DNA of 5,739 nucleotides from JALOAR01 sp041649615 (lineage in GTDB: Bacteria > Patescibacteriota > Minisyncoccia > UBA6257 > Colwellbacteraceae): assembly GCA_041649615.1 (NCBI GenBank), contig JBAZMT010000050.1, forward strand, positions 1 through 5,739, in the 5' to 3' direction. The translations under genes and the position numbers were made by a program. Positions 1-4,723 of the stretch are shown here, one piece after another. The notes beneath the pieces are model-generated. The model was given only the letters and a program-made list of their open reading frames with translations, was not told the DNA's origin and did not search any database. Each line of letters opens with the position of its first letter. Position 1 is the stretch's first letter.

Positions 1-428
1 CGGCGCAAGCGGCTGAATAGGTAGCGGTATTGCGACTCCGAAAACTGGGTCAATTCGTCGAACCCGCAAAACTGGAACTCTGCCGACTGGTAGCGCAGCC
101 TGTCGTTCTCGCCTTCCAGGTAGCCAAATGAGAGCGTCGCGCCACTGGGGAAGGTCCACGTCTTGGTTTGCTCAGACCAATGCGCGTCGGTGCCATCGAG
201 CCATTCATGCGCCCGGTCCATCAGGGCGCCAGGTAGCGACAGGTCGGCATAGGTGCGCCGAAATAGGATCGCCGCATAGCCGGGCACGTCGGCATACTGG
301 AGCGCAGCCATAAGCAGGGCGTTGCTCTTGCCGCCCCCAGCCGCGCCGCCGAATAGCGCCTCGCGTTCCGGCGTAAGCAAAAAAAGGCGCTGCCTAGGCG
401 TCGGTCGATGCGGTATGTACTTGGTCAT
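1..428 (-). CDS. terL: Phage terminase large subunit, N-terminal ATPase part (partial)
   Basis: This is the motor ATPase that drives phage DNA into the prohead and, in its missing C-terminal half, cuts the concatemer. The 142 complete codons present contain a Walker A loop GGAAGGGKS at about residues 27-35. An arginine-rich FRRTY element follows at 56-60, and the hydrophobic Walker B stretch with catalytic acid, QFCGFDELTQF, lies at about 119-129. This order and spacing is typical of TerL ATPase domains. The nuclease domain lies beyond the window edge, so the gene is cut by the window and not visibly broken. I chose ATG at 428 because it keeps the conserved N-terminal TPRQ..FL segment before the Walker loop. 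It overlaps the end of the upstream gene by 35 bases in another frame and has no clear Shine-Dalgarno sequence, so translation is probably coupled to that gene. Confidence 0.95.
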   Translation of the reverse strand, partial: MTKYIPHRPTPRQRLFLLTPEREALFGGAAGGGKSNALLMAALQYADVPGYAAILFRRTYADLSLPGALMDRAHEWLDGTDAHWSEQTKTWTFPSGATLSFGYLEGENDRLRYQSAEFQFCGFDELTQFSESQYRYLFSRLR

Positions 429-843
429 CTTCGGGCTTGGGAGCGGGGATGTACCCCGCGTCAGCCATAGCCCGGATGAACTCTGCCAACTCGCTGCCAG
501 CGTCAATGTTCACATCCGCCTGTGTCGTGGTGTTGACATTGCCCGAAAACTTGACGGGTATCTCTGGCTGGACTGGGCCGTCGATCTGCGTGTAAACCCA
601 TTTCACCACGTCCAGCCATTCGCCCACAGAACCAACCTGCAACACGCGCCCATCAGGGAGGGTCACCCGCCCGAACTTCATGGCTTCCCAGGCTTTTTCA
701 GCGACCCAGCGCTTGCCCGCAATGCGCTTGCCGTCGATTTCCAGAGACGCCGAACCAGCGCGCTCCAGAATTGCAGTCAGAGCACGCTCTTTCTTTGGCC
801 GTCCGTTTGGGTTGCCTGATACACCCTTGGGCCATGCAGCCAT
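394..843 (-). CDS. DUF5681-type protein next to TerL, putative small terminase subunit
   Basis: A 149-residue protein whose N-terminus carries the motif KGVSGNPNGRPKK (residues 6-18). This is the signature of DUF5681 proteins, which have the pattern G-x-SGNPxGRPK. Such proteins are often encoded directly before a large terminase gene, and TerL follows here in that position. The likely role, DNA recognition as a small terminase subunit or packaging adaptor, is inferred from position and the basic N-terminus, not from a catalytic motif. The middle (residues 40-100) is mixed alpha/beta with many Trp and Val. The C-terminal 50 residues are rich in Asp, Glu, Ala and Pro. The ATG at 843 has a GAGAG element nine bases upstream and is the first gene after the terminator. 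It ends in TAG. Alternative: a packaging-locus DNA-binding protein that is not the true TerS. Confidence 0.8.
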   Translation of the reverse strand: MAAWPKGVSGNPNGRPKKERALTAILERAGSASLEIDGKRIAGKRWVAEKAWEAMKFGRVTLPDGRVLQVGSVGEWLDVVKWVYTQIDGPVQPEIPVKFSGNVNTTTQADVNIDAGSELAEFIRAMADAGYIPAPKPEDDQVHTASTDA

Positions 844-854
844 ACACTGTTTCT

Positions 855-869
855 CTCTGTTTTACAGAG
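855..869 (-). repeat. Short inverted repeat in the leader of the packaging genes
   Basis: Arms CTCTGT and ACAGAG are separated by three bases, ending 11 bases before the ATG at 843. In the minus-strand mRNA it could form a six-pair hairpin whose 3' arm overlaps the GAGAG ribosome-binding element, or it could be an operator in DNA. The surrounding gene-free stretch 844-1012 (169 bases) also holds a perfect 8-base palindrome ATGCGCAT at 890-897. I see no convincing -35/-10 pair in it, although a promoter is expected here because a terminator stands upstream. Confidence 0.4.
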
Positions 870-940
870 TTGCGCGCCCCGTTCCCTTAATGCGCATCCC
901 CCGGTGTGAGCGATGCCCACATACCGGACGTGCCGGCAAC

Positions 941-968
941 AAAAATACCGGCTATCTCTAGCCGGTAT
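941..968 (-). terminator. Intrinsic (rho-independent) terminator ending the long operon
   Basis: On the minus strand a perfect ten-pair stem (ATACCGGCTA, loop GAGA, TAGCCGGTAT) is followed immediately by a T-rich run that reads TTTTGTTG after the last stem T. The stem arms are 959-968 and 945-954 in plus-strand coordinates. It lies 44 bases after the stop of the winged-HTH gene and before the packaging genes. On the plus strand the hairpin is not followed by T residues, so the signal is one-directional. Confidence 0.9.
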
Positions 969-1012
969 CTTAGCATGGGTATGCCGCAGGGGATGCGGTT
1001 TTACGGCGCAAT

Positions 1013-1282
1013 CTATGCGCAGTTGTTCGCCATTATGCGCCAGCGTTTCTCGCGTATCTCGCGGACCTCCAGCGGCAGGCGGTAGTGCTGGCATGTCTGC
1101 AATTCGATGATGTTGCGGTGGATGGTATCCTCGCTCACGTCGAACCTATCCGCTAGCTCTACCTCAGAATATTCGCCGCCCGCCATGAACAACAGCCGCA
1201 ACACGTAGAGCCGCACGTCATGCGGCACAAAGCCGTCGATGGTCCGCGGTAGGTCGATGCCCTGCTGCGATGTTGCTGCCAT
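1013..1282 (-). CDS. Winged helix-turn-helix regulator-like protein
   Basis: An 89-residue protein with a winged-HTH architecture that fills most of its length. Residues 22-34 form a first helix (DVRLYVLRLLFMA), and ELADRFDVSEDTIHRNIIEL at about 42-61 is the turn and recognition helix. A wing ending in KRWRI follows near 79-83. The pattern ELAxRFxVSxxTIxRxIxxL is typical of DeoR/HTH_11-like DNA-binding domains, and no ligand or catalytic domain is attached. The start at 1282 has an AGGAG element about nine bases upstream that overlaps the TAG of the preceding gene. It is the last gene before a strong terminator and faces the packaging genes. A role in controlling the operon or the switch to packaging expression is therefore plausible but inferred. 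Its stop TAG is backed by an in-frame TAA four codons later. Confidence 0.85.
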   Translation of the reverse strand: MAATSQQGIDLPRTIDGFVPHDVRLYVLRLLFMAGGEYSEVELADRFDVSEDTIHRNIIELQTCQHYRLPLEVREIREKRWRIMANNCA

Positions 1283-1294
1283 GCGTGTATGCTC

Positions 1295-1513
1295 CTATTC
1301 GCCTAAGACTTGCCGGGCTACCTCAAGAATCTCGTCACGCGCCTTCCAGTAGTCCACTGGTACGCCGCAGAGCCTGCCAAGCTCACCTGCCAGCAGCCAC
1401 AGCGTATCCGATGCGTTGTCTGTGGCCGTGATACGCAACTCCAACGGCTTCTTGCGCCTGTACTTGGCGGGCATGACCAGCGAACGCCGCCGCTTGCGGA
1501 GTCGGTCTTTCAT
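1295..1513 (-). CDS. Basic 72-residue protein of unknown function
   Basis: I do not recognise this protein. The first 22 residues are extremely basic (MKDRLRKRRRSL, then KYRRKK), suggesting nucleic-acid or negatively charged partner binding. The remaining 50 residues look like a compact helical domain (DTLWLLAGELGRLCGVPVDY, then a second helix ARDEILEVARQVLG). The ATG overlaps the stop of the exported-protein gene by four bases. There is no signal peptide or membrane segment. It ends in TAG, and the reading frame continues open through four codons directly into the ATG of the next gene, so it is one of only two junctions in the operon without a four-base overlap. It could be a partner of the winged-HTH protein. 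Confidence 0.75.
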   Translation of the reverse strand: MKDRLRKRRRSLVMPAKYRRKKPLELRITATDNASDTLWLLAGELGRLCGVPVDYWKARDEILEVARQVLGE

Positions 1514-2217
1514 CGTGCCGCCATCGCCGCGTCAAAGTCCGCGGCCAACTCGGCGCGTAGCTCATCTGTCACGGGGTTGTCACAGTTCACCGGGCAGTAG
1601 CCCGTCCACCATGCGGCGAAGCGCTGGCCTTGCGTCAAGTCCAGGTCGCCGCGGCCCACGGTCTGCGGCGCGAAGGTGTAGGCCATGCCAACCTGCCAGT
1701 CGATATTGCTGTCCCACTCCAGGCCGCGATTCCAGCCAAGCAGGCGCATGGCGCGCAAGCTCTGTTGCACGTATACCTGCTCCGCCGTACGCTCTGCTAG
1801 CGACGCGCCAAGGATAGGCCACGACGAGGCGACCAGCGGCTCGCCAGGGCTGTACTGGGTGCGCATCCAAAAGGCCAGCGCGAGAGGGCCGGCGCCCTGG
1901 AGCACCGTCACCTGCATGGGCTCGATGCCGTCGCCGGATAGCCGCAACGTGATGACGACGGAGGGCTGCACGTCGAAGATGGCGTCACCTTCCGCGTCCG
2001 TCTCTGCAAGGCCAAGCAGGGTGTCGTGCTCGTCATAGGCGGCCACACAGTAGCCGCTCAGTGTGGCGTCAAACGGGCGCCAGTCCTGCCATGCGACATG
2101 GGCGCGGATGACCATGCCGCCCGTCTCCTGGGCCACGGGCATAAACGACGTGTCGGCTTGGGCTGCCGACGTGGCGAGTAAGACGAGGGCCAAGGCTAGA
2201 ACCAACGCGAACCTCAT
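1510..2217 (-). CDS. Exported 235-residue protein with Sec signal peptide, unknown function
   Basis: The N-terminus MRFALVLALALVLLATSAAQA is a textbook Sec signal peptide: one Arg, a long Leu/Ala/Val core, and a likely cleavage site after Ala21. The mature protein begins with a beta-rich region (residues about 35-120) of alternating hydrophobic strands, resembling an Ig-like or transthyretin-like fold. A helical segment and a Trp-rich C-terminal part follow. At least nine Trp are spread over the protein. Three Cys occur after the signal (57, 208, 212), the last two as CPVNC, which could form a disulphide outside the membrane. I assign no enzyme family. The ATG at 2217 was chosen because it overlaps the preceding stop by four bases; an in-frame ATG at 2229 would only add MVRS. 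It follows two single-span membrane peptides, which suggests a shared envelope role. Confidence 0.8.
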   Translation of the reverse strand: MRFALVLALALVLLATSAAQADTSFMPVAQETGGMVIRAHVAWQDWRPFDATLSGYCVAAYDEHDTLLGLAETDAEGDAIFDVQPSVVITLRLSGDGIEPMQVTVLQGAGPLALAFWMRTQYSPGEPLVASSWPILGASLAERTAEQVYVQQSLRAMRLLGWNRGLEWDSNIDWQVGMAYTFAPQTVGRGDLDLTQGQRFAAWWTGYCPVNCDNPVTDELRAELAADFDAAMAAR

Positions 2218-2345
2218 TGATCGTACCATGCCTCCCCTTCCGTATGTAGATCGATGAACCTATCTAACACGACGAACACTATCAGCAGCGCCAAGGCCGT
2301 GGCGCAGCCCGCCAACGCCTTGAGATGGGACACTAGCGCTTTCAT
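2214..2345 (-). CDS. 43-residue single-span membrane peptide
   Basis: The peptide starts MKALVSHLKALAGC and has one hydrophobic span at about residues 11-27 (AGCATALALLIVFVVL). A short charged tail (DRFIDLHTEGEAWYDQ) follows. Basic residues precede the span and acidic ones follow it, which predicts the N-terminus inside and the C-terminus outside by the positive-inside rule. The ATG at 2345 forms a four-base overlap with the previous stop and has an AGAGGTG element seven bases upstream. A longer in-frame reading from 2408 only copies the neighbouring gene in another frame. Candidate roles are holin-like, spanin-like, or superinfection-exclusion peptide; none is shown by sequence. Confidence 0.75.
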   Translation of the reverse strand: MKALVSHLKALAGCATALALLIVFVVLDRFIDLHTEGEAWYDQ

Positions 2346-2479
2346 CGCTTGCACCTCTTTTCGTGCTCGCTCATCTCCAAGTGCGCATCGACCCCGCCGC
2401 CTACCCATAGCGAGGCTAGGCCAACGAGGAGCAGCGCAACGGCGCCGATGGATGCCAGCGTAAGGATTATGGTTGTCAT
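2342..2479 (-). CDS. 45-residue single-span membrane peptide
   Basis: The peptide begins MTTIILTLASIGAVALLLVG and has a hydrophobic stretch from about residue 3 to 30 ending near LWVGGGV. A polar tail (DAHLEMSEHEKRCKR) follows. The N-terminus has no basic residue, while the tail ends KRCKR, so the predicted topology is N-out and C-in, opposite to the 43-residue peptide that follows. The ATG overlaps the upstream stop by four bases and has an excellent AGGAGG eight bases before it, supporting real translation despite the small size. The opposed topologies of two adjacent membrane peptides, followed by an exported protein, recall phage lysis or envelope cassettes, but no family is recognised. 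Confidence 0.75.
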   Translation of the reverse strand: MTTIILTLASIGAVALLLVGLASLWVGGGVDAHLEMSEHEKRCKR

Positions 2480-2661
2480 GGTTGCGCCTCCTGCCTTTCC
2501 TCTATCGGCCCCAGTAGCAGCAAGTTCGGCACCGTGGCCCAGTATCTCGGCTCCTTGTGGTGCTTGGCCACATAGGCCACGAGCGCCGCGGCCAGGTCCA
2601 TGCCCTGGTAGCCCTGCCAGCGACCCTCTAGCGTTCGCTTGGTGTCTGTGAGTTGCTCCAT
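2476..2661 (-). CDS. Small hypothetical protein (61 residues, possibly longer N-terminus)
   Basis: I do not recognise this family. From ATG at 2661 the protein begins MEQLTDTKRTLEGRWQGYQG and continues with a helix (MDLAAALVAYVAKHHKEP). It ends with a hydrophobic segment (WATVPNLLLLGPIEE), too short for a confident membrane span. I chose 2661 because GAGAGGAG stands just upstream. A GTG at 2733 would add 24 residues, and the frame is open back to the TAG that ends the previous ORF at 2791. The extra segment is Pro/Gly/Ala/Ser-rich and shows coding-like base use, so the true N-terminus is uncertain. The stop overlaps the next ATG by four bases. Confidence 0.65.
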   Translation of the reverse strand: MEQLTDTKRTLEGRWQGYQGMDLAAALVAYVAKHHKEPRYWATVPNLLLLGPIEERQEAQP

Positions 2662-2790
2662 CTCGCTCCTCTCATTTTGCCCGGCGGCGCTGTGCATTGC
2701 TCTGGCCGAGTGCTCCACTGACGCGGCCCCCACGCTTTCACCGCCGCCGGGCGCGGGTTGTGGCCCGCTTGCGCCCTCCTGGGCGATGGG
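2662..2790 (-). other. Gap in the gene chain, open in frame with both flanking ORFs
   Basis: This 129-base stretch is 43 codons long and has no stop in the frame shared by the ORF ending at 2791 (TAG) and the ORF ending at 2476. Read in that frame it would encode a Pro/Gly/Ala/Ser-rich segment (PIAQEGASGPQPAPGGGES and onward). Of the 43 codons, 33 end in G or C and 23 begin with G, as expected for coding DNA here. A strong AGGAGGG at 2774-2780 has no ATG, GTG or TTG in the following 5 to 13 bases. It may be untranslated leader, a longer N-terminus of the next gene, or the linker of a split gene. Confidence 0.5.
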
Positions 2791-3057
2791 CTACGATGCC
2801 AAGTCCGGCGGCAAATACGGAAACGTCACCGCCGCATACAATGCCCTATTGCCCTGTTCCAACGATGCAATGCGCTCCGTCGCTTGGCGGAGCAGCGCCG
2901 TCGCATGTGCGGCCTCACCCTGCCAGATCACGCGCTCATCCAGCGCCGCAGCAATGTCGCCTATAAGCCGCTGCATGTCCGGCCCCATATAGGATACGTT
3001 CAACATTGGCGCGCCCTTAGCAATCGTAAAGCGTCGCATGGTTCTGTTCGGCGTCAT
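2791..3057 (-). CDS. 88-residue helical protein, tandem paralogue of the preceding gene
   Basis: An unrecognised family. The centre is a long amphipathic helix (about residues 27-68) suited to a coiled coil: MQRLIGDIAAALDERVIW, then QGEAAHATALLRQATERI. It shares with the protein encoded at 3054-3302 a PML..S element before the helix and the core ERxxWxxEAAxxxxLLxQ, in the same order and spacing. The two are therefore probably duplicated copies. The start is strongly supported by GGAGGAGGTGA a few bases upstream and a four-base overlap with the upstream stop. It ends in TAG and not the TGA used by its neighbours, and the frame stays open into the next gene. No signal or membrane span is visible. 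A structural or multimerising role is only a guess. Confidence 0.75.
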   Translation of the reverse strand: MTPNRTMRRFTIAKGAPMLNVSYMGPDMQRLIGDIAAALDERVIWQGEAAHATALLRQATERIASLEQGNRALYAAVTFPYLPPDLAS

Positions 3058-3302
3058 AGTGTCACCTCCTCCGGCCAGTCCGCGGCCACCACGTACTGCG
3101 GCGCGGCTTCGCCGTCCAGCTTGCGCCCCTGGCGAATCAACTCGCCATTCTGCGCAATCTGCTGCTGGAGCAGTCTGTGCAATCTCGCGGCCTCAGCCTT
3201 CCACATGGCCCGCTCCGCGAGCACAGTCCGCACCGCCTCAAGAAGTTGCTGATCGCTAGAACTTAGCATTGGCGTGTCGATAGTCTCTGCTGTCGAGTTC
3301 AT
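3054..3302 (-). CDS. 82-residue helical protein, tandem paralogue of the next gene
   Basis: An unrecognised family. After a Ser/Thr-rich start with PMLSSS (residues 11-16) it forms a long amphipathic helix, QQLLEAVRTVLAERAMW and then KAEAARLHRLLQQQIAQ, with heptad-like Leu/Ile/Val spacing. A short tail contains YVVAADWPEEV. The core ERAMWKAEAA (residues 30-39) matches ERVIWQGEAA (41-50) of the following gene product. The ATG lies in a four-base overlap with the stop upstream. The C-terminal codons GAG GAG GTG A also provide the ribosome-binding site of the next gene, a clear sign of coupled translation. There is no membrane segment. It could dimerise with its paralogue. Confidence 0.75.
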   Translation of the reverse strand: MNSTAETIDTPMLSSSDQQLLEAVRTVLAERAMWKAEAARLHRLLQQQIAQNGELIRQGRKLDGEAAPQYVVAADWPEEVTL

Positions 3303-3526
3303 TTCTCGCCGCCTTCGGCCAGTTGCTCAGCCTTCTGTTGTGCGTCTTTGAGCCTGCGAAAACCCAACACGTCATCGCCATGCTGGCGCTCTATGAAATA
3401 CTCGCGGCCTGATATGGTTCGCCGTACCGCGAAGTCCGTGTCGTACCAGCGCAGTTCGCTGCCGACCATCTGCGAGCGCCACAAACGCCAGGCCTCGCCC
3501 TCCAGTCGCCACTTGAAATACCTCAT
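3299..3526 (-). CDS. 75-residue hypothetical protein rich in Trp and Arg
   Basis: I do not recognise the family. The sequence is mostly beta-like: MRYFKWRLEGEAWRLWRSQM, then LRWYDTDFAVRRTISGREYFIERQ. It ends with a charged helix (RLKDAQQKAEQLAEGGEK). The layout of a small beta-sheet with a C-terminal KxAxxxAExLA helix is frequent among short phage proteins of unknown role. Four Trp and several Arg in the first 30 residues could suit nucleic-acid or protein contact. Start and stop both lie in four-base overlaps with the neighbours. The sequence is soluble, with no signal peptide and no cysteine. Confidence 0.75.
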   Translation of the reverse strand: MRYFKWRLEGEAWRLWRSQMVGSELRWYDTDFAVRRTISGREYFIERQHGDDVLGFRRLKDAQQKAEQLAEGGEK

Positions 3527-3774
3527 GATTCACCGCCTTTGGCCAGGACAATAGCATCCTCTATTTCGTCCAGCGTTTTGCGTATGTCAGCCATGCCCCG
3601 GAAATGCGGGGCTAAGACACGAATCAGCGATTGTGACGCCTTGCACGCGGCCAGCAGGGCGTCGCGCTGCCGCTTTAGCTCTGTGTTCTCCGCCTCGCGG
3701 TTGGCCAGCGTTACCGCACACAGGCTACATGCCTCTTCCAGGTCTCCGCGCTCCATATCCGATAGCTCGCTCAT
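3523..3774 (-). CDS. 83-residue coiled-coil-like protein
   Basis: An unrecognised small protein dominated by helix. Residues 12-45 (LEEACSLCAVTLANREAEN and TELKRQRDALLAAC) have a heptad-like pattern with many Glu, Lys and Arg, typical of a coiled coil. Residues 62-78 (ADIRKTLDEIEDAIVLA) form a second helix after a PHFRG turn. Cysteines 16, 19 and 44 are present, but spacing does not suggest a classical zinc finger. The ATG at 3774 has AGAGGAG nine bases upstream and a four-base overlap with the upstream stop, so translation is well supported. It may be a distant relative of the paralogous helical pair downstream, but similarity is too weak to claim. Confidence 0.75.
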   Translation of the reverse strand: MSELSDMERGDLEEACSLCAVTLANREAENTELKRQRDALLAACKASQSLIRVLAPHFRGMADIRKTLDEIEDAIVLAKGGES

Positions 3775-4205
3775 CCTATTGCTCTCCTCTCTGAATTCAT
3801 CGCTTCCTCGCTCCGTTTCGGCTCAATACGTCGTTGCTCCCGTGTAGCCCGCGCGTTGTTCTTGCGCCGCTGGGCGTTGTACCGCTCATAGTCGGCCAGG
3901 CGCTGGGCCGTGGCCTCTTCCCCGCAATGGTCGCCGTCACAACGCGCCGCGCAGTACATGCGGCCTGGTCGCGTGCGGCAGATGCTACACGCGGCGCCTT
4001 GCCATTCCGCGGGCAGCCGGGAGCGGTTGCGCTCCGTGGTCTTAGCGATGTGCTCCGCTGTGGCGACGGGGTCCACGACGCGCTGTACTTGGTGAATCGT
4101 CGTGCCCAATGCCCGCGCGGCGCCGCGGATGCTGCCCGTCTCCGCATAGGCGCGGAGGATTGCGGCGTCGGCGTGGATGGATGCGGCGAGGAGGCGCAGG
4201 TTCAT
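3771..4205 (-). CDS. HTH protein with cysteine cluster, putative DNA-binding
   Basis: A 144-residue protein with three visible parts. Residues 14-45 form a helix-turn-helix (AILRAYAETGSIRGAARALG then TTIHQVQRVVD), the common pattern of Fis/sigma-like HTH segments. Residues 73-94 hold a cysteine cluster C-x2-C-x8-C-x3-C-x4-C (CSIC, YC, ARC, DHC), able to bind one zinc ion. The C-terminal third is very basic and probably disordered or helical (ERYNAQRRKNNARATREQRR). Together these suggest a nucleic-acid-binding regulator, though the target is unknown. Its ATG overlaps by four bases the stop of a gene for another HTH protein, so the two are probably made together. Alternative: a zinc-dependent accessory factor of phage replication. 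Confidence 0.75.
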   Translation of the reverse strand: MNLRLLAASIHADAAILRAYAETGSIRGAARALGTTIHQVQRVVDPVATAEHIAKTTERNRSRLPAEWQGAACSICRTRPGRMYCAARCDGDHCGEEATAQRLADYERYNAQRRKNNARATREQRRIEPKRSEEAMNSERRAIG

Positions 4206-4723
4206 GTTCTCACCCTTGCCCTTTCATCGTCGCGCCGCGGATGCCGCTGGCTGCCCCGTGTCCCGGCAAAGACGCGCTTGGCGTGCTCTCGTAGCTTGGC
4301 CATGCGCTCCGGCGGGAACATCTGCACGCCGCGCAACTCTTCGGGCACGGCCTTGTAGATGGTGTGCTTGCACAGCCCCAGATGGGCCGCGATCATCTCA
4401 TAGGTCCACTGTTGCGAGCGCAGCTCGCGTATGGCGTCTTCCAGATCCCTGTACCCCTTGGCCTGTGCTGCCACATCGCGCTTGCGCGGCCCCATCAACT
4501 CTATGTCTACCTTATGGTCCAGCTTATTCAGCGGCAAGCCCAGCAGCCCGCGCCAGGTGATGAGTTGCCGCTCGGTGATGCCCAAGGCGCCTGCGATGGT
4601 CTTCCACAGGTAGCCATCGGCGCGCATCCCCAGGATGATGTCGCGTATGGGCTCGCCGTACTCGGATTCGAGAGCTGCCCAACGCTTGGCGATGATGAGG
4701 CCGGGATAGCGGTACTCGCTCAC
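4202..4723 (-). CDS. Double helix-turn-helix DNA-binding protein
   Basis: A 173-residue protein with two HTH units. The first, about residues 36-62, reads DGYLWKTIAGALGITERQL then ITWRGLLGLP. The second, about 104-128, reads QQWTYEMIAAHLGLCKHTIY. The region before the first (ALESEYGEPIRDIILGM) resembles the lead-in helix of many phage HTH proteins, where a small HTH follows xxYGxPIxxI. The last 35 residues are basic and probably flexible. I chose GTG at 4723 because it makes a GTGA overlap with the preceding stop and has a GGGGTG element upstream. A longer reading from 4888 would lie almost wholly inside the previous gene. The likely role is binding DNA at paired half-sites as a regulator, inferred from the folds only. 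Confidence 0.8.
   Translation of the reverse strand: MSEYRYPGLIIAKRWAALESEYGEPIRDIILGMRADGYLWKTIAGALGITERQLITWRGLLGLPLNKLDHKVDIELMGPRKRDVAAQAKGYRDLEDAIRELRSQQWTYEMIAAHLGLCKHTIYKAVPEELRGVQMFPPERMAKLREHAKRVFAGTRGSQRHPRRDDERARVRT

Noticed and set aside
322..819. 165-codon open frame on the plus strand
   Set aside because: It lies opposite the DUF5681 gene and the TerL start, both with recognisable motifs. Its translation has no domain character.
394..1297. Genome-wide TAG recoding to a sense codon
   Set aside because: The DUF5681 gene ends in TAG, and reading through would run far into TerL in the wrong frame. TAG is therefore a true stop here. Local readthrough is still possible.
1640..1770. 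CAP/SCP-like domain in the exported protein, suggested by the GLEWD segment
   Set aside because: Only a short phrase resembles the family. The conserved His and Glu residues expected of a CAP domain are not apparent.
2758..3252. 164-codon open frame on the plus strand over the paralogue pair
   Set aside because: The Arg/Ser/Cys-rich translation looks like a shadow. The minus-strand genes have strong ribosome-binding sites and mutual similarity.
3834..4358. 174-codon open frame on the plus strand
   Set aside because: It is antisense to two HTH genes with clear motifs and four-base junctions. Long antisense frames are expected in GC-rich DNA.
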